64,000 bases of DNA from Amycolatopsis tolypomycina. Its GTDB lineage: Bacteria; Actinomycetota; Actinomycetes; Mycobacteriales; Pseudonocardiaceae. Below the pieces are notes generated by a model. That model was not told the origin of the DNA, did not search any database, and saw only the letters and a list, made by a program, of their open reading frames with translations. The stretch is from positions 4,340,001 through 4,404,000 of the forward strand of contig NZ_FNSO01000004.1 in NCBI RefSeq assembly GCF_900105945.1, given 5' to 3'. The first letter of the stretch is position 1, and every line of letters starts with the position of its first letter. Shown here piece after piece: positions 8,045-24,761 of this stretch. A program made the position numbers and the translations under genes.

Positions 8045-11000
8045 GTGAGCTCGGTGAACGCGCCCAGGATCTCGTCGGCGAGCGCGTCCAGGCGTTCCTG
8101 GCCGACGCCGCCCGCCACGGCCAGCCGCAGCGCTCCGTCGCGCACCGCGCTCGTGACGACCAGCGGGAACCAGGAGGCGACCGCGCGCTTGAGGTTCACC
8201 GACAGGTCCCAGCGGGTGCGCAGCAGGCGGACGCCGGAGTCGAACGCCGAGGTGTCGCTCGGCCCGTGCAGCACCAGGACCTCGGGTTCGGGCAGGGCCC
8301 GCAGCTGCGCGGTGCCCGGCGTGTCCGGCGAGAGGTGGCGCAGCATCCCGTAGCCGACGCCGTCGTTCGGCACCGACCGCGCGCGGTCGGTGATCTCCGG
8401 CAGGCAGTCACGGGCTGTCGTGCCGGGCGCGACCGGCAGCACCAGCGGGTGCAGGGTGGTGAACCAGCCCACCGACGGGCCGCGCCCGGCCAGCCGGTAC
8501 GGGTTGGGGGTGGCCTCCCCCTCGGTCATCACGAAGGCGCTCGGCGCGCCCTGCCACCGGGCCAGGCCGCAGGACACCGCGCACAGCGCCGCCTCCCGGC
8601 CGGCCGCGCCGCCGGCGGACAGCAGCGTGGCGACGGCCGGGTCGTCGAGGGTGCGGGCGGTGATGCCGTCGCCGGGCGAGCCGCCGATGGTTCCCCCGGC
8701 TGCACCGGCCCGGAGGGTCGCCGTCCAGTAGGTCAGTTCGCCGGACAGCTCGTCCGAGGCCGCCATCGCCCGCAGGTGCTCGGCCCATTCGCGCCACCGC
8801 GGCGGGCGGGGCGCCGGGGCCGCCGCGGTGTGGTCGGCGAGCAGCACGTCGAGGTCGTCGAGAACGACCACAGTGGACATGTTGTCGAAGACGAAGTGGT
8901 TGACCAGCAACACGAGCAGTCCGCCGCGAATGCGGCCGCGGTCGTAGTGGCGGACGCGGAACAGCGGCCCGCGCGCGGGGTCCATTTCGGCCTTCATCGC
9001 CAGGCAGTCGTCGGCGACGATCCCGAGCTCCTCGTCGTCGCTCAGCGGCGGGAGCACCTTCGTGTCGAACACGTCCGCCGCGGTGACGTCCGCGACCTCG
9101 AGGCGGGCGCCGAGTGCGTTGCGCCGCAGCCGGTAGCGCAGGGGTTCGTGCAGGGCCAGCAGGTGCCCGATCGCCGTCCGGATCGCGGCCGCGCCGATCC
9201 CGGGCGTGGTTTCCACGGTGTGCACGTCGACGAAGTCGCCGACGTCGTCCGGCATCCGGCGCAGGAAGCTGAGCATGATCGGCGTCGGCGGGATCGCGCG
9301 AGGCAGCCCGGGCGCCGCGGACGGCGCGGACACCGGTGCCGGGCCGTCGACGACCGCGGCCCGCGCCAGCTCGCCGAGCGTGCGGCACTGCAGCAGCTGC
9401 TGCGGGGTGAAGTGGACGCCGTCCTTCGCCGCCCGCGCGGCCACCCGGACGCCGAGCACCGAATCGCCGCCGAGGTCGAAGAAGTTGTCTCCTCGCGAAA
9501 CCGGGCCGTCGGTCAGCAGGTCCGCGCAGATCGCGGTGAGGACGCGCTCGGCGTGGGCGACGGTGTCGCTGTCCACAATGGAGGATACAGCCATGGCGGG
9601 CTCCCGGTGGGTGGTGGCGGGGACCGGCTCGCCGTCGACGGCCGGGAGTGCGTCGAGCGGGCGGCCGGGTTCGCGCAGCACGGCGTCGAGCAGGCCGGGC
9701 AGCAGCCGGGCGAGCGCTTCCGCCGTCTCGCGGTCGAACAGGGCCGTCGCGTACTCGAAGTAGCCGTCCATCGGCCCGTCCTGCTGGTCGATGACGCCGA
9801 CGGTGAGGTCGAACTTCGCGGTGCCCGGCGCGATCCCGGCCATCGTGCCGCCGCTCTCGGCGAAGCGCGCGCACTCCAGGCCGCCGAGCTCGGCGGTGTC
9901 CTGCGGGACGTTCTGGTAGGTGTAGGCGACGTCGAACAGCGGCTGCCGGCCGGGTTCGCGCGGTCCGCACACCGCGGAGACGATCTTCTCCAGGGGGATC
10001 TCTTCGTGGTCGAGGACCTGGGCGACGGTGTCCGCGCAGCGCCGGACGAGGTCGGTGAACGACAGCGAGCCCTCGACCCGGGTGCGGAACGGCGGCAGGT
10101 TGTTGAAGTACCCCATGAGGTCGTGCGTCGCCGGGTGCGTCCGGCCGGAGGTGGCGACGCCGACGACGACGTCGGTGAACCCGGCCCAGCGGTGCAGCAG
10201 GGCGTCGACCAGCGCGAGCATGGTGACGAACGTCGTCACGCCGTGCTCGCGGCTGAACGCACGGGCCGCCTCGGCCGCCGGTTCGGCGACGGAGAACTCC
10301 ACGAGGCCGCCGTCGAAGGTCTGGGCCGCCGGGCGCGGCCGGTCCAGCGGCAGCTGCGCGGTGGGCAGGCCGGCCAGGGCCGTGCGCCAGAACCGCAGGC
10401 CGCGGTCGAGGGTCTCCCCCGTCAGGCGGGTGCGCTGCCAGGCCGCGAAGTCGGCGAACTGGAAGGGCAGGTCCGGCAGGTCGGGAGCCCGCCCGGCCAG
10501 CCGGGCCTGGTAGAGCTCGGTGAAGTCGCGGAAGAAGATCGTCGGCGACCAGCCGTCGAAGACGATGTGGTGGTAGGTCCACAGCAGGACGTGGTCGTCG
10601 GCGGCCAGGCGCAGCAGGGTGATCCGCACCAGCGGGCCGGTGGCCAGGTCGAACGGGCGGACGGCTTCGGCCTCGGCCAGCCGATGCGCGCGCCGCTCCG
10701 CGTCGGGCGACCCGCTCAGGTCGTGCACCACGAGCCGGGGTCCGGGTTCGGCGAGCCGGGTGAACGGCACGCCGTCGTCGTCCGGGACGCAGGTGCGCAG
10801 GACCTCGTGCCGGTCGAGCAGGTCCTGCACGGCATCGGCGAGCGCGGCTTCGTCCAAGGGACCGGACAGGCGCAGGTCGTGCGGGATGTTGTAGAGCGCG
10901 GTGCCGGGGTTCAGCCGGTCGACGTACCACAGCTGTTCCTGGCCCGCCGACAGCGGCAGCGGTCCGCCGCGTGGGAGGACCGTGATGGCCGGGATGTCTT

Positions 11001-13398
11001 CGGACGGTCCGCGTTCGGCCCGCACGGCCTCGACGCGGGCGGCGAACGCCCGCACGGTCGGGTGGCCGTACAGGTCGGCGAAGGTCAGCTCGACACCGAA
11101 GTCGCGTTCCATGGTGCGCAGCGCGGTGATCGCCGCGATGGACGTCCCGCCGAGGGCGAAGTAGTCGGAACCGGCGGTGAGTTCCTCCTCACCCAGCGCG
11201 CGGGCCCAGACCTCGGCGACCCGGCGCTCGGTGTCCACATCGGACACCACGACGGCCGGGGGTTCCCCGGCACGGGTTTCGGCGGCAGGCGCGCCCGGTG
11301 GACGGCACCAGCACCGGACACTCTCCAGGGGGTAGGCCGGGGCTTCGATCCGCGGCACGGGCGTCCCGGCGTAGTGGCGGTCCCAGTCGAGCCGGACGCC
11401 GAGCCGGTAGAGCGACGCCACCTGCCGCAGCACCGCCCGCCGTCCGGGACCGGCGATCAGCTCGACGCAGCCGAGCTCGGGCGCCAGCCGCCGCATCGTC
11501 CGCGACAGCACGCCGCCGGTGCCCAGTTCGACCAGCACCGCGCCGTCGCGGACGAACCCGCGCACCGCCTCGGCCAGCCGACCGGAGTCGAGCGTGGCCC
11601 CGACGGCCCGGCCCGCCGCGGCCGCCAAGCCGTCCACAAGGGACAGCTCGCCGCGCGCGATCCGCACCGACAGGTTGCCCGCGCCGGACCCGACGAGGTG
11701 GGTGTCGGGCAGGCCCAGCGACCGGGCCAGCCGGTGCAGGGCGTGGTGGACGGCGACGAGCCGGGGCCCCGGCTCGTCGGGCAGCGGGTCGTCGCCGAGG
11801 ACCGGCCACGCCGCACACAGGTCCGCCCAGAGCTCGGGTTCGACCCCGCCGTCGCCGGAGAACAGCAGCACCACCGGCGGGTCGTCCGCCGCGGGCGCGT
11901 CGGGGACGGCGGCCGACCGCAGAGCTGCGGCGAGCGCGGCGGGTTCGCCGGCGACGACGGCGATCCGGAAGGGGTGGTCGTCGCGGCCGCGGTTCATCGC
12001 GTGGCCGATGGTGCGCACGTCGTGCCCGCTGGTTTCGGCGAATCCCGCGAGTTCGTCGCGGTAGCGGGCGAGCGCGGATGCCGTCTTCGCCGAGACGGTC
12101 ACCAGGTGCTCGGTTCCGTCCGGTTCCGTGGGCTCGGGAGCCGGCGGGGGCTGCTCCACGACGGCGTGCACGTTGGTCCCGCTGAGCCCGAACGAGCTCA
12201 GGCCCGCGCGTCGCGGCGCGTCGCCGTCCCACGGGCCGAACGCCGGGTTGACCCGCACCGGGCCGCCGAAGTCGATCAGCGGGTTCGGCGTCTCGAAGTG
12301 CGCGGTCGGGTACCGGACGCCGCGCCGCACGCTGAGCAGCACCTTGACCAGCCCGGCGACCCCGGCGGCGTTGTCGAGGTGCCCGATGTTGCCCTTGATC
12401 GAGCCGATCGCGCAGGACGGGGTCGTCACCCCGGCGTCGAGGAACGCCTGCCGCAGCGCCTCGACCTCGACGACGTCGCCGAGCGGGGTGGCCGAGCCGT
12501 GGCACTCGACGTACCCGACGGTGGCCGGGTCGACATCGGCGTCGCGCCAGGCGGCGGTGATCACCTCGGTCTGGGCCGCCCGGCTGGGCGCGCTCATGCT
12601 GGCCATCCGGTAGCCGTTGTGGTTGACCGCGATGCCCTTGAGCACGGCGTGCACGTGGTCGCCGTCGGCGAGCGCGGCGGGCAGCGGCTTGAGCACGACG
12701 ATCCCGCCGCCCTCGCCGCCGACCGCGCCGGTGGCCTTCTCGTCGAACGGACGGCACCGGCCCTCGGGCGACTCGACCCCGCGGACCGGGACGTGCCCGG
12801 CCTCCCGGATCGGCACCGGCCGGACGCTGATCCCGCCCGCCAGCGCCAGGTCGGCGGCCCCGCCGCGCAGCAGGGCGACGGCGTGGGCGATCGCGACCAG
12901 GCTGCCGCTGCAGGCGGTGTCGAGGACGAGCGCCGGCCCGGTGAAGTCGTGGCGGTAGCTGATCCGCGCCGCGAGCGAGGCCGTCAGGATGCCCAGGATC
13001 TGCTGCGGGTCCTCCTCTTCGAAGAGGTCGTCGTAGTCCGACCGCGAGCTCCCGAGGACGACGGCCGTCCGCGAGCCGCGCAGGGACCGGGGCGCGTAGC
13101 AGGCGTTTTCGAGGGCTTCATGGGCCAGTTGCAGGATGAGCCGCTGGTGCGGGTCCATCCACGCGGCTTCGGCCGGCGGCACGCCGAAGAACCGGTGGTC
13201 GAACCGGTCGATCCGGTCGAGGTAGCCCATCGGCAGGTAGCCGGGCCCGTCCGGGAAGCCGGTTTCCCACAGCCGTTCCTTCGCGGGCTGGCCGGTGACG
13301 TCGCGGCCTTCGGCGAGCAGGTCGTGCACGGCGTCCAGCCCGTGGGCGCCCGGCAGCAGGGCGGACACCCCGATGATGGCCACGTCGTCGTTGCGCAC
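8041..13398 (-). CDS. Hybrid PKS-NRPS: KS, AT remnant, ACP, C, PCP, degenerate C/E
   Basis: A 1785-residue assembly-line protein. The ketosynthase occupies about residues 1-425 with Cys161 (DTACSGS), His near 299 (ECHGSAT) and His near 340 (NIGHLDNAAG), so it looks active. Residues ~490-690 are an internally deleted acyltransferase: the GHSxG motif reads VGSGAGN near residue 568, so the catalytic serine is absent. An ACP follows (GGTS, Ser ~751), then a condensation domain with HHIVFDGW near 943, and a PCP (GGDS, Ser ~1310). The terminal 420 residues are an epimerase/condensation-like domain (VGWFTTLHP) in which HHxxxDG is replaced by NHFVFDN near 1499. There is no adenylation domain and no thioesterase. 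The start ATG lies 13 nt after the upstream NRPS gene. Confidence 0.88.
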   Translation of the reverse strand: MRNDDVAIIGVSALLPGAHGLDAVHDLLAEGRDVTGQPAKERLWETGFPDGPGYLPMGYLDRIDRFDHRFFGVPPAEAAWMDPHQRLILQLAHEALENACYAPRSLRGSRTAVVLGSSRSDYDDLFEEEDPQQILGILTASLAARISYRHDFTGPALVLDTACSGSLVAIAHAVALLRGGAADLALAGGISVRPVPIREAGHVPVRGVESPEGRCRPFDEKATGAVGGEGGGIVVLKPLPAALADGDHVHAVLKGIAVNHNGYRMASMSAPSRAAQTEVITAAWRDADVDPATVGYVECHGSATPLGDVVEVEALRQAFLDAGVTTPSCAIGSIKGNIGHLDNAAGVAGLVKVLLSVRRGVRYPTAHFETPNPLIDFGGPVRVNPAFGPWDGDAPRRAGLSSFGLSGTNVHAVVEQPPPAPEPTEPDGTEHLVTVSAKTASALARYRDELAGFAETSGHDVRTIGHAMNRGRDDHPFRIAVVAGEPAALAAALRSAAVPDAPAADDPPVVLLFSGDGGVEPELWADLCAAWPVLGDDPLPDEPGPRLVAVHHALHRLARSLGLPDTHLVGSGAGNLSVRIARGELSLVDGLAAAAGRAVGATLDSGRLAEAVRGFVRDGAVLVELGTGGVLSRTMRRLAPELGCVELIAGPGRRAVLRQVASLYRLGVRLDWDRHYAGTPVPRIEAPAYPLESVRCWCRPPGAPAAETRAGEPPAVVVSDVDTERRVAEVWARALGEEELTAGSDYFALGGTSIAAITALRTMERDFGVELTFADLYGHPTVRAFAARVEAVRAERGPSEDIPAITVLPRGGPLPLSAGQEQLWYVDRLNPGTALYNIPHDLRLSGPLDEAALADAVQDLLDRHEVLRTCVPDDDGVPFTRLAEPGPRLVVHDLSGSPDAERRAHRLAEAEAVRPFDLATGPLVRITLLRLAADDHVLLWTYHHIVFDGWSPTIFFRDFTELYQARLAGRAPDLPDLPFQFADFAAWQRTRLTGETLDRGLRFWRTALAGLPTAQLPLDRPRPAAQTFDGGLVEFSVAEPAAEAARAFSREHGVTTFVTMLALVDALLHRWAGFTDVVVGVATSGRTHPATHDLMGYFNNLPPFRTRVEGSLSFTDLVRRCADTVAQVLDHEEIPLEKIVSAVCGPREPGRQPLFDVAYTYQNVPQDTAELGGLECARFAESGGTMAGIAPGTAKFDLTVGVIDQQDGPMDGYFEYATALFDRETAEALARLLPGLLDAVLREPGRPLDALPAVDGEPVPATTHREPAMAVSSIVDSDTVAHAERVLTAICADLLTDGPVSRGDNFFDLGGDSVLGVRVAARAAKDGVHFTPQQLLQCRTLGELARAAVVDGPAPVSAPSAAPGLPRAIPPTPIMLSFLRRMPDDVGDFVDVHTVETTPGIGAAAIRTAIGHLLALHEPLRYRLRRNALGARLEVADVTAADVFDTKVLPPLSDDEELGIVADDCLAMKAEMDPARGPLFRVRHYDRGRIRGGLLVLLVNHFVFDNMSTVVVLDDLDVLLADHTAAAPAPRPPRWREWAEHLRAMAASDELSGELTYWTATLRAGAAGGTIGGSPGDGITARTLDDPAVATLLSAGGAAGREAALCAVSCGLARWQGAPSAFVMTEGEATPNPYRLAGRGPSVGWFTTLHPLVLPVAPGTTARDCLPEITDRARSVPNDGVGYGMLRHLSPDTPGTAQLRALPEPEVLVLHGPSDTSAFDSGVRLLRTRWDLSVNLKRAVASWFPLVVTSAVRDGALRLAVAGGVGQERLDALADEILGAFTELT

Positions 13399-13411
13399 CG
13401 GCGCCGACCTC

Positions 13412-21229
<7,818 letters not shown>

Positions 21230-21488
21230 CCCCAGAATTCCCCGTGCACGATGCCGGAAATCCCGGCGGTGACGAACTCCGGATACTTCCAGCGGCTTCG
21301 CGCCGACGGCAAGCCGCCGATCGAGGGATCGGCGATCACTGTCCATAATTGCCGCCGAACACAAGGGAAATTGATCGTCCATTGGGGACATTCGAATTCC
21401 GGGCAAGCGATTACGCCGTTCGGCGCCGTCGGTGCGCGGAAGTCCGTGTTAGCTTCGAACGGGGGTGACCTTCGTCGAGGGAGGACGC
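21230..21488. promoter_or_regulatory. Divergent promoter region of the NRPS and extender-unit operons
   Basis: A relatively AT-rich 259-nt segment between the NRPS start and the ACP start, reading out in both directions. It contains GTCCATAAT (21340s) facing ATTGGGGAC (21380s), an imperfect inverted repeat that could bind a regulator, and TTAGCTT near 21449 as a possible -10 for the ACP side. No cluster-specific regulator gene is adjacent. Confidence 0.4.
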
Positions 21489-21773
21489 GTGACGGGCGGA
21501 CAGCCGGGGGGCGCGGACAGCACCGCCGAGGAGATCTTGGCCGAACTGACCGGGTTCTTCGCCACCGCCACGGCCGGGAACACCCCCGGACCCGACGAAG
21601 ACTACTTCGCGCTGGGCCTGGTGAATTCACTGCTGGCCCTGGAGCTCGTGGCGCACATCGAGCGCCGGTTCGGTATCGAAGTCGCGGTGGAAGACCTCGA
21701 CCTCGACAATTTCCGGACGATGAACCGCGTGACCGCCTTCGTGCTCGGCAAACGATCGGCCGGAAGTCGGTGA
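21489..21773 (+). CDS. Stand-alone acyl carrier protein of the hydroxymalonyl-type extender pathway (FkbJ-like)
   Basis: A 94-residue carrier protein. The phosphopantetheine serine is in ALGLVNSLLAL, matching the LGLVNS motif of FkbJ-type ACPs that carry glyceryl, hydroxymalonyl and methoxymalonyl groups. The GTG at 21489 follows GAGGGAGGA by 3 nt and is preferred over the GTG at 21465. Its stop overlaps the GTG of the acyl-CoA dehydrogenase gene. In the known pathway a 3-carbon glycolytic acid phosphate is loaded on this ACP by an FkbH enzyme and oxidised twice while bound. It heads the four-gene plus-strand operon. Confidence 0.87.
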   Translation: MTGGQPGGADSTAEEILAELTGFFATATAGNTPGPDEDYFALGLVNSLLALELVAHIERRFGIEVAVEDLDLDNFRTMNRVTAFVLGKRSAGSR

Positions 21774-22909
21774 CCACAATGGACTCACGGGGCTCCGCCC
21801 CGGGCCGGGGGCTCTGCCACCCGGAACCCCCGAAAACCGGCTATGACTCCGCCGCGTTCGCGGCGTCGCTGCGGCCGGACGCGGCGGAGTGGGACGCCCG
21901 CGGCGGTCTTCCGCCGGACGTCGTCAAAGCCGTGGCGCACGAGGGTTTCCTGGCCACCGACCGTGCGCCGGGCGCGCTCGGTGCGCTGTGCGCCGACTTC
22001 GGCAGCGTGTGCAGCTCGCTGCGAGCCCTGGTCACGGTGCAGGGCATGGTCGCCGCGGCCGTCCGGCGCTGGGGCACCGCCGCCCAGCGTGAGCGCTGGC
22101 TCCCGGCACTGGCGCGCGGTGCCGTCCTCGCCGGGTTCGCGGCCACCGAACCCGGCGCCGGGAGCGACCTGTCCGCCGTGACGACGTCCGCCGAGCGCGA
22201 GGGCGGGCAGGTGCGCCTGCGGGGCCGCAAGCTGTGGGTCACCTTCGGGCAGCTGGCCGACGTCTTCCTCGTGCTCGCCACGGCCGCGGGCCGTCCCGTC
22301 ACGGTGCTCGTCGAAGCCGACCGGCCGGGCGTCGACGTCGAACCCGTGCGGGGCCAGCTGGGAATGCGTGCGGCGCAGCTCGCCCACGTCCGGTTCGACG
22401 GGGTGCTCGTGCCCGCGGAAAACCTGCTCGCCCCACCGGGTTTCGGTCTCTCGCACGTCGTGGCGACGGCACTGGACCACGGGCGGTTCACCGTCGCCTG
22501 GGGCTGTGTCGGGATGGCGGAGGCGTGCCTGCGCGCGGCCGCGGACCACGCCGCGGACCGGGTGCAGGGCGGGGTGCGGCTGGCCGGGCACCAGACCGTG
22601 CGCGCCCTGCTCGGCCGGAGCCTGGCCGACACGACGGCCGCGCGCGAGCTGTGCGCCCGCGCCGCGACCCTGCGGGAGCACGGCGACCCGGGAGCCGTGG
22701 CCGGGACCGTGCTGGCCAAGTACGTCGCCGCGCGGGCCGCCGCCGCGGTCGCCGACCGGGCCGGCCAGGTCCTCGGGGCCGCGGGCTGCGCGGAAGAAAG
22801 CCCGGTGGGCCGGTTCTTCCGCGACGCCAAGGTCATGCGGATCATCGAAGGCGCCGACGAGGTCGCCGAGCAGCAGCTCGGCGAGTACGCGCTGCGGTGG
22901 CGGCCGTGA
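21770..22909 (+). CDS. Acyl-CoA dehydrogenase-like enzyme of extender pathway (FkbI-like)
   Basis: A 379-residue flavoprotein of the acyl-CoA dehydrogenase family: substrate/FAD segment FAATEPGAGSDLS, middle segment KLWVTFGQLADVF, and C-terminal RIIEGADEVAEQQL. In methoxymalonyl-ACP pathways this family oxidises the ACP-bound aldehyde or hydroxyacyl group. GTG 21770 overlaps the ACP stop (GTGA); ATG 21779 is an alternative. The first ~20 codons after ATG lie in a GC-rich repeat-like sequence (GGGGCTCCGCCCC and a second hairpin), giving an unusual N-terminus rich in Gly, Arg and Pro with no counterpart in the family. Recognisable homology begins near AAFAASLRPDAAEWDARG. Confidence 0.85.
   Translation: MTTMDSRGSAPGRGLCHPEPPKTGYDSAAFAASLRPDAAEWDARGGLPPDVVKAVAHEGFLATDRAPGALGALCADFGSVCSSLRALVTVQGMVAAAVRRWGTAAQRERWLPALARGAVLAGFAATEPGAGSDLSAVTTSAEREGGQVRLRGRKLWVTFGQLADVFLVLATAAGRPVTVLVEADRPGVDVEPVRGQLGMRAAQLAHVRFDGVLVPAENLLAPPGFGLSHVVATALDHGRFTVAWGCVGMAEACLRAAADHAADRVQGGVRLAGHQTVRALLGRSLADTTAARELCARAATLREHGDPGAVAGTVLAKYVAARAAAAVADRAGQVLGAAGCAEESPVGRFFRDAKVMRIIEGADEVAEQQLGEYALRWRP
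21789..21834. repeat. REP-like GC-rich hairpin repeat inside the start of a gene
   Basis: GGGGCTCCGCCCC followed by CCGGGGGCTC and ACCCGGAACCCCC forms two adjacent short hairpins. Sequences of this style are common intergenic repeats in high-GC actinomycetes. Here it lies within the first codons of the acyl-CoA dehydrogenase gene. That it is a member of a dispersed family is inference; no second copy is evident in this window. Confidence 0.45.
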
Positions 22910-23928
22910 AGACCGTCAAGTGCCTGGTCTGGGACCTCGACGACACGCTCTGGGACGGCGTCGTGCTGGAAGGCGACCGGCCGCGGCCGTTCCCCGCCGC
23001 GATCGACACCCTGCACACGCTGGACCGGCGGGGGATCCTGCACGCCGTGGCGGGCCGCGGCGAGCCCGCGCGCGCCGCCGGGCACCTCGCCGAACACGGC
23101 CTGGCGGAACTGTTCTGCGCGGTCGAAGTCGGCTGGGGCGAGAAGTCCGCGGCGATCCGCCGCATCGCCGCGGAGCTGAACATCGGCCTGGACACCATCG
23201 CCTTCGCCGACAACGACCCGGCCGAGCGCGCCGAGGTCGCCGCCGCTCTGCCGATGGTCCGCTGCTACCCCGCCGAGCGGGTCGGCGAGCTCGCCGGCCT
23301 CGCCGAGTTCCGGCCGGCGCTGGTGACCGGCGAGTCGCGCCGGCGGCGGCACCGGTACCTCGCCGAACGCGACCGGGTCGCGGCGGAACGCGCGTTCCCC
23401 GGATCGCCGCCGGAGTTCCTCACCTCGCTCGGGCTGACGATGACCGTGCGGGCCGCGACCGAGGACGACTTCGCCCGCGCGCACGAGCTCACCCTGCGGA
23501 CGCACCAGCTCAACACCACCGGCCGCACCCTCGACGCCGCCCAGCTGCGCGAGCTGTGCGCGTCGCGCGAACACGAGGTGCTCGTCGCCGACGTGACCGA
23601 CCGGTTCGGGGCGCACGGCACCGTCGGGCTCGCGGTGCTGCACCACGACGGCACCGACGTCGTCCTCGAGCTGCTCCTGACGTCGTGCCGGGTGCTCAAC
23701 CGCGGGATCGGCACGGCCCTGCTCGGGCACCTGGTGCGGGACATCCTCGCGCGCGGACGGCGTCCGGTCGCCCGCTTCGTCCCGACGGCAGCCAACCGGA
23801 TCATGCTGGTGACGCTGCGGTTCGCCGGGTTCGAACCGGCCGGCGAGGAGACGCTGGCGTTCGACCCGCGGCGGCCGCCGCCCGCGGCACCCGGGCACGT
23901 CCGGATCGTCGACGGGAGGGCGCGGTGA
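22906..23928 (+). CDS. FkbH-like HAD-IIIC protein, glyceryl-ACP synthase
   Basis: A 340-residue protein. The N-terminal HAD domain has motif I CLVWDLDDTLWDG at the extreme N-terminus and a later acidic motif FADNDPAE. A GNAT-like C-terminal domain contains LNRGIGTALLGHLVRD. FkbH-type enzymes dephosphorylate 1,3-bisphosphoglycerate and load D-glycerate onto a discrete ACP. The GTG start overlaps the preceding stop and the stop overlaps the GTG of the next gene. The set ACP, FkbI-like, FkbH-like and FkbK-like is the methoxymalonyl-ACP set without the O-methyltransferase. This favours a hydroxymalonyl product, although some FkbH proteins serve glyceryl-ACP use directly, as in tetronates. Confidence 0.88.
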   Translation: MKTVKCLVWDLDDTLWDGVVLEGDRPRPFPAAIDTLHTLDRRGILHAVAGRGEPARAAGHLAEHGLAELFCAVEVGWGEKSAAIRRIAAELNIGLDTIAFADNDPAERAEVAAALPMVRCYPAERVGELAGLAEFRPALVTGESRRRRHRYLAERDRVAAERAFPGSPPEFLTSLGLTMTVRAATEDDFARAHELTLRTHQLNTTGRTLDAAQLRELCASREHEVLVADVTDRFGAHGTVGLAVLHHDGTDVVLELLLTSCRVLNRGIGTALLGHLVRDILARGRRPVARFVPTAANRIMLVTLRFAGFEPAGEETLAFDPRRPPPAAPGHVRIVDGRAR

Positions 23929-24761
23929 AGGTGGGAGTGGTGGGTGCCGGGGTGATGGGCACCGGGGTCGCGCAGTGCTTCGCCGCGGCCGGGCACGACG
24001 TCGTCGTCGCCGACGCCGACCCCCGAGCGCTGGCCCGGGGCCCGGAAGGGATCCGGACCGGCCTGCGGATGGCGGCGCTGCTCGGCTCCCGCCCGCCGGC
24101 CGGGACCGGGGACCGGATCCGCTGGACCGGACGGCTCGAAGACCTGGGCGGCAGCGAGTTCGTCGTCGAGTGCGCGGCGGAACGGCTGGCGCTGAAGGAA
24201 AAGCTGTTCGCCGAACTCGACGGGCTCTGTCCGGTCGCGACGGTCCTCGCCTCCTGCACCTCCGCGGTGCCGATCGGCAGGCTCGCCGCCGCCACCGGCC
24301 GCGCGGACCGGGTCATCGGCACCCACTTCATGAACCCGGCCCCGCTGAAGGACACCGTCGAGGTGGTCCGCGCGGCCACGACGGGCGAGGAAACCCTGCG
24401 CACCACCACGGACGTGCTGGCCGGGCTGGGCAAGCGGGCGATCGTGGTCGCCGACGGCCCGGGCTTCGTCGCCAACCGCGTGCTGATGGCCACGATCAAC
24501 GAGGCGATCGCGACGGTCGGCGACGGCATCGCCGACGCCGGCACGGTCGACCGCGTCTTCGAAACCTGCTTCGGGCACGCGATGGGCCCGCTGCGCACCG
24601 CCGACCTCATCGGGCTCGACGTCATCCTGGACACCTTGGTGGTGCTGCTCGAGTGCACCGGACAACCGATGTACCGCCCGTGCCCGCTGCTGACCGAGCT
24701 GGTGGGCACCGGCAGGCTGGGCCGGAAAACCGGCCGGGGCCTGCATTCCTACCCGGCCTAG
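23925..24761 (+). CDS. 3-hydroxyacyl-CoA dehydrogenase-like enzyme (FkbK-like)
   Basis: A 278-residue NAD(P)-dependent dehydrogenase of the 3-hydroxybutyryl-CoA dehydrogenase family. It has a Rossmann motif VGVVGAGVMGTGVAQ at the N-terminus, the catalytic-region segment RVIGTHFMNPAP with its histidine, and GPGFVANRVLM in the C-terminal domain. In the extender pathway it oxidises glyceryl-ACP. GTG 23925 overlaps the preceding stop and follows GGGAGGG. It is the last gene of the operon. Its stop shares the palindrome CTAG with the stop of the convergent PaaX gene. Confidence 0.87.
   Translation: MKVGVVGAGVMGTGVAQCFAAAGHDVVVADADPRALARGPEGIRTGLRMAALLGSRPPAGTGDRIRWTGRLEDLGGSEFVVECAAERLALKEKLFAELDGLCPVATVLASCTSAVPIGRLAAATGRADRVIGTHFMNPAPLKDTVEVVRAATTGEETLRTTTDVLAGLGKRAIVVADGPGFVANRVLMATINEAIATVGDGIADAGTVDRVFETCFGHAMGPLRTADLIGLDVILDTLVVLLECTGQPMYRPCPLLTELVGTGRLGRKTGRGLHSYPA

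Noticed and set aside
21230-21406. N-terminal extension of the NRPS to an ATG at 21406
   Set aside because: The extra 59 residues have no A-domain homology, lie in the AT-richer divergent promoter region, and ATG 21229 gives the expected domain start.
22906-23928. Tetronate-type use of the FkbH-like protein as the primary hypothesis
   Set aside because: The paired FkbI- and FkbK-like oxidation genes would not be needed to make glyceryl-ACP, so hydroxymalonyl-ACP is preferred. Tetronate chemistry is kept only as an alternative.
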